Shown: positions 34,117 to 42,336 of the stretch, piece by piece | How the letters are laid out: each line of letters begins with the position of its first letter | Numbering within the stretch: position 1 is the first letter of the stretch | The notes under the pieces: generated by a model | What the model was told of the DNA's origin: nothing | Database searches by the model: none | Seen by the model: the letters and a program-made list of their open reading frames with translations, nothing else | DNA from: CBDBBY01 sp965203795 | GTDB taxonomy: Bacteria > Pseudomonadota > Alphaproteobacteria > Rhodobacterales > Rhodobacteraceae | DNA: 64,000 nt | Reading direction: 5' to 3' | NCBI GenBank assembly: GCA_965203795.1 | Contig: OZ241915.1 | Location: 1,488,001-1,552,000, forward strand | Program-made: the position numbers and the translations under genes

Positions 34117-34989
34117 TCAGTCGAGGCGTCGAAGCCGCTGGATGAGGCTCGACGTGTCCCAGCGGGACCCGCCCAAGTTCTGCACGTCCTTGTAGAACTG
34201 GTCGACAAGCGCGGTAACCGGGAGGCTCGCTCCGGATTCCTCCGCCGTCCGGAGGCAGATGCCCAGATCCTTCCGCATCCAGTCCACAGCGAACCCGAAT
34301 TCGAATTCGCCCCGCAGCATGGTCTCGTGCCGGTTCGCCATCTGCCACGACCCGGCGGCGCCGTGCTGGATCACATCGACGACAAGCCGGCCGTCCAAGC
34401 CGTTCTTCTCCCCGAAGTTGAGGGCTTCCGACAGGCCTTGGAGCAGTCCGGCGATGCAGATCTGGTTCACCATCTTTGCAAGCTGCCCGGCGCCGCATCC
34501 ACCGATCCGCTTGCAGGCTTTCGCGTAGGACGCGATCACGCTTTCGGCGCGGGCGTAATCCGCCTCCTCCCCGCCGCACATAACCGACAAGGTCCCGTTC
34601 TCCGCGCCCGCTTGCCCGCCCGAGACCGGAGCGTCGACAAAGCCGACGCCGCGCTTCGACGCGGATGCGGCGAGTTCGCGGGTCACGGCGGCCGAAACCG
34701 TCGTGTGGTCCACGAACAGCGAGCCGCTGGCCATCCCTGCGAAGGCGCCGTCCGGCCCGGAGCAAATCTCCCGGAGATCGTCGTCGTTGCCCACACAGGC
34801 GAACACGAACTCGGCCCCCGCCGCCGCCTCCGACGGCGTTGCGGCCTTCCTGCCCCCGTGCGTTCCGACCCATTTGTCGGCCTTCGAAGCCGTCCTGTTG
34901 TAGACCGTCACCGAGTGGCCGGCAGCCGCCAGATGCCCAGCCATCGGAAATCCCATCACTCCCAACCCCAGAAACGCAACGTTCGCCAT
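34117..34989 (-). CDS. 3-hydroxyisobutyrate dehydrogenase-family oxidoreductase
   Basis: NAD(P)-dependent beta-hydroxyacid dehydrogenase, 290 residues, the usual length. The Rossmann motif FLGLGVMGFPMAGHL is followed by YNRTASKAD, where Arg after Asn suggests NADPH. The substrate motif is APVSGGQAGAENGTLSVM and the catalytic lysine lies in GQLAKMVNQICIAG. Possible substrates are 3-hydroxyisobutyrate, tartronate semialdehyde, succinate semialdehyde or sulfolactaldehyde (YihU type); sequence alone does not decide. ATG 34989 was chosen from the family N-terminus; ATG 34998 is also possible. It is divergent from the acylase gene with 77 bases between. Confidence 0.85.
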   Translation of the reverse strand: MANVAFLGLGVMGFPMAGHLAAAGHSVTVYNRTASKADKWVGTHGGRKAATPSEAAAGAEFVFACVGNDDDLREICSGPDGAFAGMASGSLFVDHTTVSAAVTRELAASASKRGVGFVDAPVSGGQAGAENGTLSVMCGGEEADYARAESVIASYAKACKRIGGCGAGQLAKMVNQICIAGLLQGLSEALNFGEKNGLDGRLVVDVIQHGAAGSWQMANRHETMLRGEFEFGFAVDWMRKDLGICLRTAEESGASLPVTALVDQFYKDVQNLGGSRWDTSSLIQRLRRLD

Positions 34990-35066
34990 CGGCTTCATCC
35001 CGTTCAATTCGCCTGCTGCATCTCCTATTGTAACGCCCGTCCGAACTTCAACCTGCCGGCCGACCG

Positions 35067-37529
35067 ATGCTGACATTGTTCCGATGGCTTTTGCGCATTC
35101 TCCTGGGGGCCGCCATCCTCGCCGTGATCGCCGGCGCAGCTGCGGTGCACCTCGTGATGCGCTCGCTTCCCGATTATTCCGCAACGCACGAGGTCGCGGG
35201 GATTTCCTCGGACGTGGACATCGTGCGGGACGGCAACGCCATTCCGCACATCTTCGGCCAAAGCGACAGCGACGTGTTCTTCGGGCTGGGATTCGCGCAC
35301 GCTCAAGACCGGCTCTGGCAGATGGAGATGCTTCGCCGCACGGCCCAAGGCAGGCTCTCGGAACTGTTCGGGGAGAGGTCCTACGATACGGATCTTCTGC
35401 TTCGGCGGCTCGGCCTCTACAGGTTTGCCGCGGCCTCGGTGGAGGCGCAGGACGATGCCGCCAAGTCGGCGCTCGATGCGTACGCTGACGGGGTGAACGC
35501 CTGGATCAGGATCGTCGGGCGGGACGCTTTGGGCCGCGGGGCGCCCGAATTCCTGCTTTTCCGCAACGAGATCGAGCGGTGGAGGCCCGCCGACAGCCTT
35601 GCGATCCTGAATCTGCAGGCGCTGCTGCTTTCCGAGCATCTTGGCGACGAAGTGCTGCGGGCCAAGATCGCGAACCGGCTTTCTCCTGAAGCCCTCCCCG
35701 AGATACTGCCTGATCCGCCCGGCGCGCTTGCGACGGGCTATTCCTACGGGACGGTGCTGCGCGCCGAGCCCGGCGACGAGCTGCCGAACCTCGACCAAGC
35801 GGGGTTCGGCTTCCTGCTGGACCACTCCAGGGGCGGCGGAGGAGCATCCAACGCATGGGCCGCCGCCGGGCAGCGGACCGTTAGCGGGCTGCCGATTCTT
35901 GCCAACGATCCGCATCTGCCGTTTTCCGCGCCGTCGATCTGGATGCTGGCCCGCATCTCGCTGGCGGCGGGCGACGTCATCGGCGGAACCATTCCGGGCG
36001 TCCCTGTGTTCCCTGTCGGCCGTTCCAGCAACATCGCCTGGGGGCTCACATACGCGTTCCTGGACAACCAGGATTTGTATTTCGAGAAGCTCGAAGGCGA
36101 CGACCGCTACCTGGTTCCCGGCGGGAGCAAGGAATTCCAGGTATTCCGCGAGCAGATCTTCGTGAAGGGGCAGGAGCCGAGAACCGTTGATCTGATGTGG
36201 ACCGAGAACGGGCCGGTGATCGGGCCGATGCACTTCGAAACCGAGGACATCGTGCCCGAAGATCATGTCGCGACGCTTGCGTGGTCGATGCTGCATCCGG
36301 CCAACACGTCGATGACCGCAGCGTTCCGTCTGATGACTTCGGCGGATGTGGACGCCGCGCTCGAGGCGGGCAAGCTTTACCGTTCCCCGCCCATGAACAT
36401 GTTTGTCGCCGACCGCGACGAAATCGCGATGCAGATGATCGGCGCGATGCCTCGCCGCCATGCGTTCCACGAGACGCTAGGACGGATGCCGTCGGCGGGA
36501 TGGAAGTCCGCCAACCGCTGGCAGGGCGAATTCCCCTACGAGGCGCTTCCGCGCATCCGCAATCCGGCGGAAGGTATGATTGCCAACACGAACAACAGGT
36601 CCGTGGACCTCCCCTTCCCCGGCCACGTTTCGTTCACATGGGGGGATACCCAGAGAATCGAGCGCCTGAAGGCCCTGTTCGAGGACCGGCAAGTCCATTC
36701 GCTCGACAGCTTCAAGGAAACCCAGCTGGACACGACGTCGTACGCCGCGACATCGCTAGTGGCGCTGATGGGCCGCGATCTCTGGCACACCACGGGACAG
36801 GAATCCCAGGACGAGGCCGGGCAGCTCAGAATCGAGGCCATCCGCAGGCTCGGCGAGTGGACCGGCGAAATGAACGAGCACCTGCCTGAGCCGCTGATCT
36901 ATTCGGCTTGGACCCGGTCGCTGCACCGGCTGCTTCTTGAGGACGATCTTGGGCCGCTGTTCGAGGAGCTGGGGAATCCGGACCCTGCCTTTATCGAGCG
37001 GGCGCTCCGCGACGTCGACGGATCTTCGCGCTGGTGCGACATCAAGCAATCCGTGCCGATCGAAACATGCAGCGAACTGGCTTCGACGGCGCTGGATTAC
37101 GCTTTGTCCGGCCTGATCACGGAGTACGGCAGGGACATCGACGACTGGCGATGGGGCGATGCGCATGTGGCCGAGCACAAGCACCAGGTTCTCGGCGACT
37201 ACGGCATCTTCAGGCTCCTGAACATCTACCAGTCGACCTCGGGCGGGAACCACACGATCAACAGAGGAAAGACCAGCGGAGACGCCGATGGCAACCCCCA
37301 TTCGAACGTGCACGGGCCGGGCTACCGGGGGGTCTACGACCTGTCGACCCCGGACGCCTCGGCCTTCATCATTTCAACAGGGCAAAGCGGGCACCTCCTG
37401 TCCCCGCATTACGACGACCTCGCAACCCTTTGGCGGAAAGGCGAATACGTGACGATGTCGTTGGAGCCGATCCATGCGCGAGCCGCGTCCGTCGGTACCA
37501 CGCGTTTGGTCGCGGTCGGCGCGAGATAG
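35067..37529 (+). CDS. Penicillin acylase-family Ntn hydrolase
   Basis: Precursor of 820 residues, self-cleaved into two chains. An N-terminal hydrophobic segment (WLLRILLGAAILAVIAGAAAVHLVM) would export or anchor it in the periplasm. The alpha part has HIFGQSDSDVFFGLGFAHAQDRLWQME. The beta chain begins at Ser261 in GGGGASNAWA, the autocatalytic nucleophile, followed by NDPHL and a conserved NTNNRSVDLPFP. Related enzymes cleave N-acyl-homoserine lactones, beta-lactam side chains or other amides, so this one may act in quorum quenching or amide scavenging; the substrate is unknown. Confidence 0.92.
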   Translation: MLTLFRWLLRILLGAAILAVIAGAAAVHLVMRSLPDYSATHEVAGISSDVDIVRDGNAIPHIFGQSDSDVFFGLGFAHAQDRLWQMEMLRRTAQGRLSELFGERSYDTDLLLRRLGLYRFAAASVEAQDDAAKSALDAYADGVNAWIRIVGRDALGRGAPEFLLFRNEIERWRPADSLAILNLQALLLSEHLGDEVLRAKIANRLSPEALPEILPDPPGALATGYSYGTVLRAEPGDELPNLDQAGFGFLLDHSRGGGGASNAWAAAGQRTVSGLPILANDPHLPFSAPSIWMLARISLAAGDVIGGTIPGVPVFPVGRSSNIAWGLTYAFLDNQDLYFEKLEGDDRYLVPGGSKEFQVFREQIFVKGQEPRTVDLMWTENGPVIGPMHFETEDIVPEDHVATLAWSMLHPANTSMTAAFRLMTSADVDAALEAGKLYRSPPMNMFVADRDEIAMQMIGAMPRRHAFHETLGRMPSAGWKSANRWQGEFPYEALPRIRNPAEGMIANTNNRSVDLPFPGHVSFTWGDTQRIERLKALFEDRQVHSLDSFKETQLDTTSYAATSLVALMGRDLWHTTGQESQDEAGQLRIEAIRRLGEWTGEMNEHLPEPLIYSAWTRSLHRLLLEDDLGPLFEELGNPDPAFIERALRDVDGSSRWCDIKQSVPIETCSELASTALDYALSGLITEYGRDIDDWRWGDAHVAEHKHQVLGDYGIFRLLNIYQSTSGGNHTINRGKTSGDADGNPHSNVHGPGYRGVYDLSTPDASAFIISTGQSGHLLSPHYDDLATLWRKGEYVTMSLEPIHARAASVGTTRLVAVGAR

Positions 37530-37629
37530 GAGGAGACGGCACATCAATGCCGCGTCGAGGAACTTGCGGAAGCGGCGACGCGGCCGCCCGGACGCATGCC
37601 GGGTTCCGCCGCGGGCGGCGCGCCCTTGG

Positions 37630-37872
37630 CTACTGACTCTCCTCGTCGTCCGAGAAAAGCGATAGCGGCTGCGCAGGCAGAACCGTCGAAATCGCGTGCT
37701 TGTAGACCAGCTGCGACTGGTTGTCCTTGCGAAGAAGGACGCAATAGTTGTCGAACCACGTGATGAAGCCGGACAGCTTGACCCCGTTCACGAGGAATAT
37801 GGTAACCGGGCTCTTGGCCTTTCTGACCGCATTCAGAAACGTGTCCTGAAGGTTGGTTCGTTCACTAGCCAT
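37630..37872 (-). CDS. hfq: RNA chaperone Hfq
   Basis: Hexameric Sm-like protein that pairs small RNAs with mRNAs. The 80 residues have the Sm1 region (NLQDTFLNAVRKAKSPVTIF, NGVKLSGFITWFDNYCVLL) and the Sm2 signature YKHAISTVLP. It lies at the end of the ntr-trk series, where alphaproteobacteria usually keep it, about 120 bases after trkH. hflX, its common neighbour, is absent. Confidence 0.97.
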   Translation of the reverse strand: MASERTNLQDTFLNAVRKAKSPVTIFLVNGVKLSGFITWFDNYCVLLRKDNQSQLVYKHAISTVLPAQPLSLFSDDEESQ

Positions 37873-37995
37873 TGCAAAACCCTTGATTGCGGTCGGCGAC
37901 TGAAGCAGGCGATTTAGTAAGGTACGCCGCGCGTGTCCAGCGGCGGCGCGCCAGCGCGGGATGTTCGCCGCCCCCGGCGCTTGGCGCCCGGAAGC

Positions 37996-39486
37996 TCAGC
38001 TCCGCCCCAGCGACGCCGCAAGAACCGTTATTAGGGCCGCCAGTTCGAGCCGCCCGCAAACCATCGCCGCCGCCAGAACCAGCTGCTGCGCGGCGCCGAA
38101 ATCGCCGTAGCTGAATCCGCCGCCCAGCACCGCGGGAGCAAGCGGCCCGGTCGCGGAAACCGCCGAAATCGCCACGATCACGGATGTCTCGAATCCCGCT
38201 CCGGAAACCGCGATCGCCAGCATGACCAGAACCATCGCGATCATCAGCAGCATGAACAGCGCGCCGACGGAGTAAAGCTCGTCCCGCCTCAGGCCTTGCT
38301 TCGCGAGATCGGATCCGATCGCCGACGGATAGACCATTCTTCGGATCTCCGCCGTTCCCAGCCGTGCAAGCGCGTGAATGCGGAACGCCTTGATCCCGCC
38401 CGACGTCGAGAACATCCCGCCGCCCGCCAGCGCAAGCGCGGCTAGAACGGTGCCGCCGTAGCCGCCCCAGGACCGGGCCATCGGCTCCGGCGCGACCGAG
38501 CTTTCGAATCCCGTGGTCGTGAGGAACGAAACCACTGTGAACGCCGTTCCGACCGCCGAACGGAACAGGTCGGCGATCTCTTCGACATCCGCCGGATAGG
38601 AGGGAACGGAGACCCTCAGCGGAAGCAGCGCCGCGCAGGCCAGCGCCGCGATCGCGGCCGCGATCCATAGCTCCGGCTTCCCCGCGGCCGCTCCGGCCGT
38701 CCGGGAACCTGCCGCGACCGCGAAATAGACGCTTGAAGCTGCGATGAGCAGGAACGCAAGCACCAGCGCTTCCGCCGCCGCAGAGCCTCCAAGCTCGGGA
38801 ACGGGGCCGCCGCCCGAAACGCCGCTTGTGGAAATCGCCGACATAGCGTGCATCATGGCGTCCATCGGCTCCTCGCCTAGAATCGCCAAGCCGCTCCAAA
38901 GCGCCAAAGTCAGCAGCACGTAGGCGGCCAGCAGCCGTAAGGCGCGCAGCATCCGCCGCCGCTCCGCGGCCGCGATCGCGCTCTCTGCCGCCACGCGCGC
39001 GGCGTCCCGATTCCAGACCGCCTCTTGCGCCGCCGCCGCGATTCCGATCGCGGCTGCAAGGAAAAGAAATCCCCCCATCCACGCGACGATGCCCCGCCAG
39101 AGATGGATCGAGCCGTGGAGCGCGTCGGCGTCCGCGAACACAGTCGCCCCCGTCGTCGTAATGCAGGAGACCATTTCGAAATAGACGTCCAGCAACGGCG
39201 CTTCCGGCACGGCAAGCGCGACCGGGACCGCCAAAAGCGCCGGGAGCCCTGCGAGCGCCATCCCGAATCTGGCGAACTGGGCCGACGCCTTCGCGGAGGG
39301 CTTCGAGTTCGCCGTCGCGATCCCGACCAGCGTCGCGAGCACCATGGCGGCGATGCCGCCGAGCAGGAACGCCCAGGCAATATCCGCTTCGCCTGAATCG
39401 AGCGCGACCCCCGCCGGCGCCAGCATCGCGATGCCGGAAGTGAATCCCGAAATTACAAGAGGATGGCGGTCAAACTTTAGAAACAT
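37996..39486 (-). CDS. trkH: Trk-type potassium transporter membrane subunit
   Basis: Channel-like potassium uptake subunit, 496 residues with about ten membrane segments. Selectivity-filter-type loops are visible: SCITTTGATVFAD, STSGVSGGGPVPE, LTTTGFESSVAPE and AISAVSATGPLAPA. It starts 17 bases before the trkA stop, so the two are coupled. The pore-loop glycines and the GMFSTSGGIKAFRIHAL loop fit the TrkH/KtrB family. It works with the NAD-binding gating protein TrkA. Confidence 0.93.
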   Translation of the reverse strand: MFLKFDRHPLVISGFTSGIAMLAPAGVALDSGEADIAWAFLLGGIAAMVLATLVGIATANSKPSAKASAQFARFGMALAGLPALLAVPVALAVPEAPLLDVYFEMVSCITTTGATVFADADALHGSIHLWRGIVAWMGGFLFLAAAIGIAAAAQEAVWNRDAARVAAESAIAAAERRRMLRALRLLAAYVLLTLALWSGLAILGEEPMDAMMHAMSAISTSGVSGGGPVPELGGSAAAEALVLAFLLIAASSVYFAVAAGSRTAGAAAGKPELWIAAAIAALACAALLPLRVSVPSYPADVEEIADLFRSAVGTAFTVVSFLTTTGFESSVAPEPMARSWGGYGGTVLAALALAGGGMFSTSGGIKAFRIHALARLGTAEIRRMVYPSAIGSDLAKQGLRRDELYSVGALFMLLMIAMVLVMLAIAVSGAGFETSVIVAISAVSATGPLAPAVLGGGFSYGDFGAAQQLVLAAAMVCGRLELAALITVLAASLGRS

Positions 39487-40837
39487 CGGAACTCACCAGC
39501 TCCATGAGCTCCCGCACGACTCCCGTTTCCGCGAAGAACGCCGCCTTGCACCCGGCATCAAGCCTCGTGTCGGGCGTCACCTTCACGACCTCTCCGTTCT
39601 TTTCGACCGCGCCAACCAGCGCGCCTTCCGGCAGGCCCGCGTCCCGGATCGCCTTTCCGCTAAGCGGCGTCGAAGCCGTGATCCGCGCCTCCACCACTTC
39701 AGCTTCCGCGTCCCCGACGGACGAGATCAAGCCGTCGCGAAGGCCGCGGACGTACGGAAGGATCGACGTGACGGTCAAGGCCCGCGGGCTGACGATCGAA
39801 TCGATCCCCAGCGGCTCCATAAGCGCCATCAGCGAAGGCTGATTGACCAGGCTCAGAGCGAACAGGCTGTCCTTGGCCCGCTTCGCCCTTGTGGTCACCA
39901 GCAGGTTCGATTTCTCGTCGTCAGTGACGGCGACAATCGCGTCGGCGCTGCGGATGCCTGCCTCCTCGAGAAGGTTGATGTCCAGACCGTCGCCGTGAAA
40001 CACGACGGTTCTGCGCAGTTCGCCCGCCACCCGCTCCGCGCGGTTCCGGTCCAGCTCGATTATCTTGGAGACGGTGCGGCGCTTCTCCCTCTCGAAGCGC
40101 GCGGCGATGTTCTTCCCGACATTGCCTGCCCCGACGATCAGAACCCTGCTGCAGGGCTGGGACTCCTTCTTGAAGATCGTCAGCGTCCGCTCCAGCTCCT
40201 CGGAAGCGGCAAGCAGATAGACCTCGTCGTTCGCGAACAGCTGGTCCTTCGGCGTGGGGATCGAAAACGCGCCCTCGCGCCGCAGACCTACGACGACGGT
40301 CTTCAGCGTGGGATAGAGATGCGAAAGCTGATCGAGAGGCGTGTTCAGGACCGGGCACTGCGCCTCGAGCTTTATGCCGATCAGCAGCCCCTTTCCCTCC
40401 AGAACGCTTCGGCGCTCGAACACGGACGGCGCTTCGAGAAGCGCGAGGACCGCTCTTGCGACCTCCTCCTCGGGATTGATCGCGATGTCGACCGGCCCGC
40501 CCCGGCCCTTCGCGAAAACGCCGTGGTACGCCGGGTTCCGCAGGCGGGCAATGGTCCTGGCCTCCGAATCAAGGCTGCGGGCCACGAGGCAGCAGACGAT
40601 GTTGAGCTCGTCGGACGGGGTGGCCGCCACGATCAGGTCGGCGTCCTTGGCCCCTGCGGTCCGCAGCACCTCGGGATCCGCAGCCGAACCGGCAATGCCG
40701 TCGACATCCATCGAATCGGTCAGCCTTCGGACGAGCTCCGCGTTCAAGTCGATGGCCGTTATGTCGAACTCGCCTTGAGGCAAGTACCTGCAGATCTGGC
40801 CGCCGACCTGTCCCGCCCCGCAGATGATTACCTTCAT
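39470..40837 (-). CDS. trkA: Trk potassium uptake NAD-binding regulatory subunit
   Basis: Cytoplasmic gating ring protein of the Trk system, 455 residues. Two RCK_N Rossmann domains are visible: MKVIICGAGQVGGQICRYL at the start and VLIVGAGNVGKNIAARFE near residue 230. Each is followed by a RCK_C domain. Linkage of ntrX and trkA is common in alphaproteobacteria. It overlaps trkH by 17 bases. Confidence 0.95.
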   Translation of the reverse strand: MKVIICGAGQVGGQICRYLPQGEFDITAIDLNAELVRRLTDSMDVDGIAGSAADPEVLRTAGAKDADLIVAATPSDELNIVCCLVARSLDSEARTIARLRNPAYHGVFAKGRGGPVDIAINPEEEVARAVLALLEAPSVFERRSVLEGKGLLIGIKLEAQCPVLNTPLDQLSHLYPTLKTVVVGLRREGAFSIPTPKDQLFANDEVYLLAASEELERTLTIFKKESQPCSRVLIVGAGNVGKNIAARFEREKRRTVSKIIELDRNRAERVAGELRRTVVFHGDGLDINLLEEAGIRSADAIVAVTDDEKSNLLVTTRAKRAKDSLFALSLVNQPSLMALMEPLGIDSIVSPRALTVTSILPYVRGLRDGLISSVGDAEAEVVEARITASTPLSGKAIRDAGLPEGALVGAVEKNGEVVKVTPDTRLDAGCKAAFFAETGVVRELMELVSSDVSKV

Positions 40838-40869
40838 GGCAGCGCCTAGTCCTGACGGCCGGTGCCGGT

Positions 40870-42336
40870 TCAGTCGGCCTCGGCTCCGCTCTCGGGCTGC
40901 TCTTCCGAAGTCTGGTACTCGGCCCGCCGGGTTCCCCCCTTCTCGGCGGTCACGACCCCGAGCGCCCGCAGCTTGCGGTGCAAGGCGGAGCGCTCCATTC
41001 CGATGTGCTTCGCGGCGCGCGAGATGTTGCCGCCGAAACGGTTGATCTGCGTGATCAGATAGTCCCGCTCGAACTGCTCGCGCGCGTCCCGCAAGGTCGT
41101 CGACATCAGATGGCCCGCCATCGGCTTGACTTCGACATCCGAAATCCGCTCGGAGGCGGTTTCGAACTCCGACTTGAGTATTGGCCCGTCGGGCGCGCCC
41201 AGGATGAGGGCGCGCTCGACCGCGTTCCGCAGCTGGCGGACATTCCGGGGCCAGTCGGAGGCTTCAAGATACTTCTTCGCGTCGTCCGACAGCGGCCTCT
41301 TGGCAAGGCCTTGGCTCAGGTGGAACTGCCTGATGAATTCCTCGGCGAGCTCCGGAATGTCGGAACGTCGGCCATCCAGGCCCGGCACGTCAATCCGCAT
41401 GACGTTGAGCCGGTCGTGCAAGTCCTTCATGAACCGGCCTTCCTCCACTTCCTTCTCAAGGCTTCTGGTGGTGGAGGAAATCACCCTGAAGCTCACCCTC
41501 ACCATCCGCGTGCCGCCGACCCTGCTGAATTGCCGCCGGACGATGGCGTTCAGCAGCTTGGGCTGGATGTCCTTGGGCAGGTCGCCGACCTCGTTGAAGA
41601 AGATCGTCCCGCGATGCGCCTGCTCAAGCAGCCCGCTTATCCGGGTGTCCTCGTCTCCGGGCACGCCGAACAGCGCTTCCTCCAGCCGCTCCGGCGACAT
41701 GGCCGCCGGTATGACTTCTATGAAGGGGTCGAGCGACCTGAACGAGTTCGAATGCACGTATTTGGCGGCAAGCGTCTTTCCGGAGCCGGTCGGGCCGTTC
41801 AGCAGGACGCGCGCGTTCGTGCCGGACGCGCGGTCGAGCAGCTTGATCATCTTCTGGGTCGCCGACGACGAGCCGACAATGTCGCCGGCGGCTCCCGCCC
41901 TCAGCTTGAGGGCGTTGTTCTCCCTCCTGAGGTGTGCCGCCTCCATCGCCCTTCTCACGACGGATACCAGGACCTCCGCCTTGATCGGCTTCTCCAGGAA
42001 ATCGTAAGCGCCCAGGTGCATCGCCTTGACCGCGACGTCTATGGTGCCGTGCGCCGAGATGACGATGATCGGAATGTCCGGATTGTTGGCCTTGAGATCC
42101 TTCATGACGTCGAGGCCGTCGAACTCCCCCTGCTGGAGCCACAAATCCAGAATGACGAGGCTCGGAGGGTAATCGTTCACGGCCTTGAAGCACTCCTCGC
42201 CGCTGGCCGCGGTACGGGTCGTGAAGTCGTTGTCCGTCAGGATCTCGGAAACCAGCTGAAGAATGCCCGTGTGGTCGTCGACAATGAGAATGTCGTCAAA
42301 TTCCGGCGTTCCGCTCCGGTCACTCGCGCTCTGCAT
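40870..42336 (-). CDS. ntrX: NtrX-type response regulator without a sigma54 contact loop
   Basis: Response regulator of the NtrY/NtrX pair (nitrogen, redox and envelope control in alphaproteobacteria), 488 residues. The receiver has acidic residues ILIVDD and phospho-acceptor Asp64 in LVILDLWL. The AAA domain has Walker A GPTGSGKT. The GAFTGA loop expected after the first helix is absent (LFGVPGDEDTRISGLLEQA instead), as known for many NtrX proteins. The Walker B motif reads TIFFNEVGD, with Asn in place of the first acidic residue, which may weaken ATP hydrolysis. A Fis-type helix-turn-helix near the end reads NISRAAKHIGMERSALHRKL. The start overlaps the ntrY end by 17 bases. Confidence 0.94.
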   Translation of the reverse strand: MQSASDRSGTPEFDDILIVDDHTGILQLVSEILTDNDFTTRTAASGEECFKAVNDYPPSLVILDLWLQQGEFDGLDVMKDLKANNPDIPIIVISAHGTIDVAVKAMHLGAYDFLEKPIKAEVLVSVVRRAMEAAHLRRENNALKLRAGAAGDIVGSSSATQKMIKLLDRASGTNARVLLNGPTGSGKTLAAKYVHSNSFRSLDPFIEVIPAAMSPERLEEALFGVPGDEDTRISGLLEQAHRGTIFFNEVGDLPKDIQPKLLNAIVRRQFSRVGGTRMVRVSFRVISSTTRSLEKEVEEGRFMKDLHDRLNVMRIDVPGLDGRRSDIPELAEEFIRQFHLSQGLAKRPLSDDAKKYLEASDWPRNVRQLRNAVERALILGAPDGPILKSEFETASERISDVEVKPMAGHLMSTTLRDAREQFERDYLITQINRFGGNISRAAKHIGMERSALHRKLRALGVVTAEKGGTRRAEYQTSEEQPESGAEAD

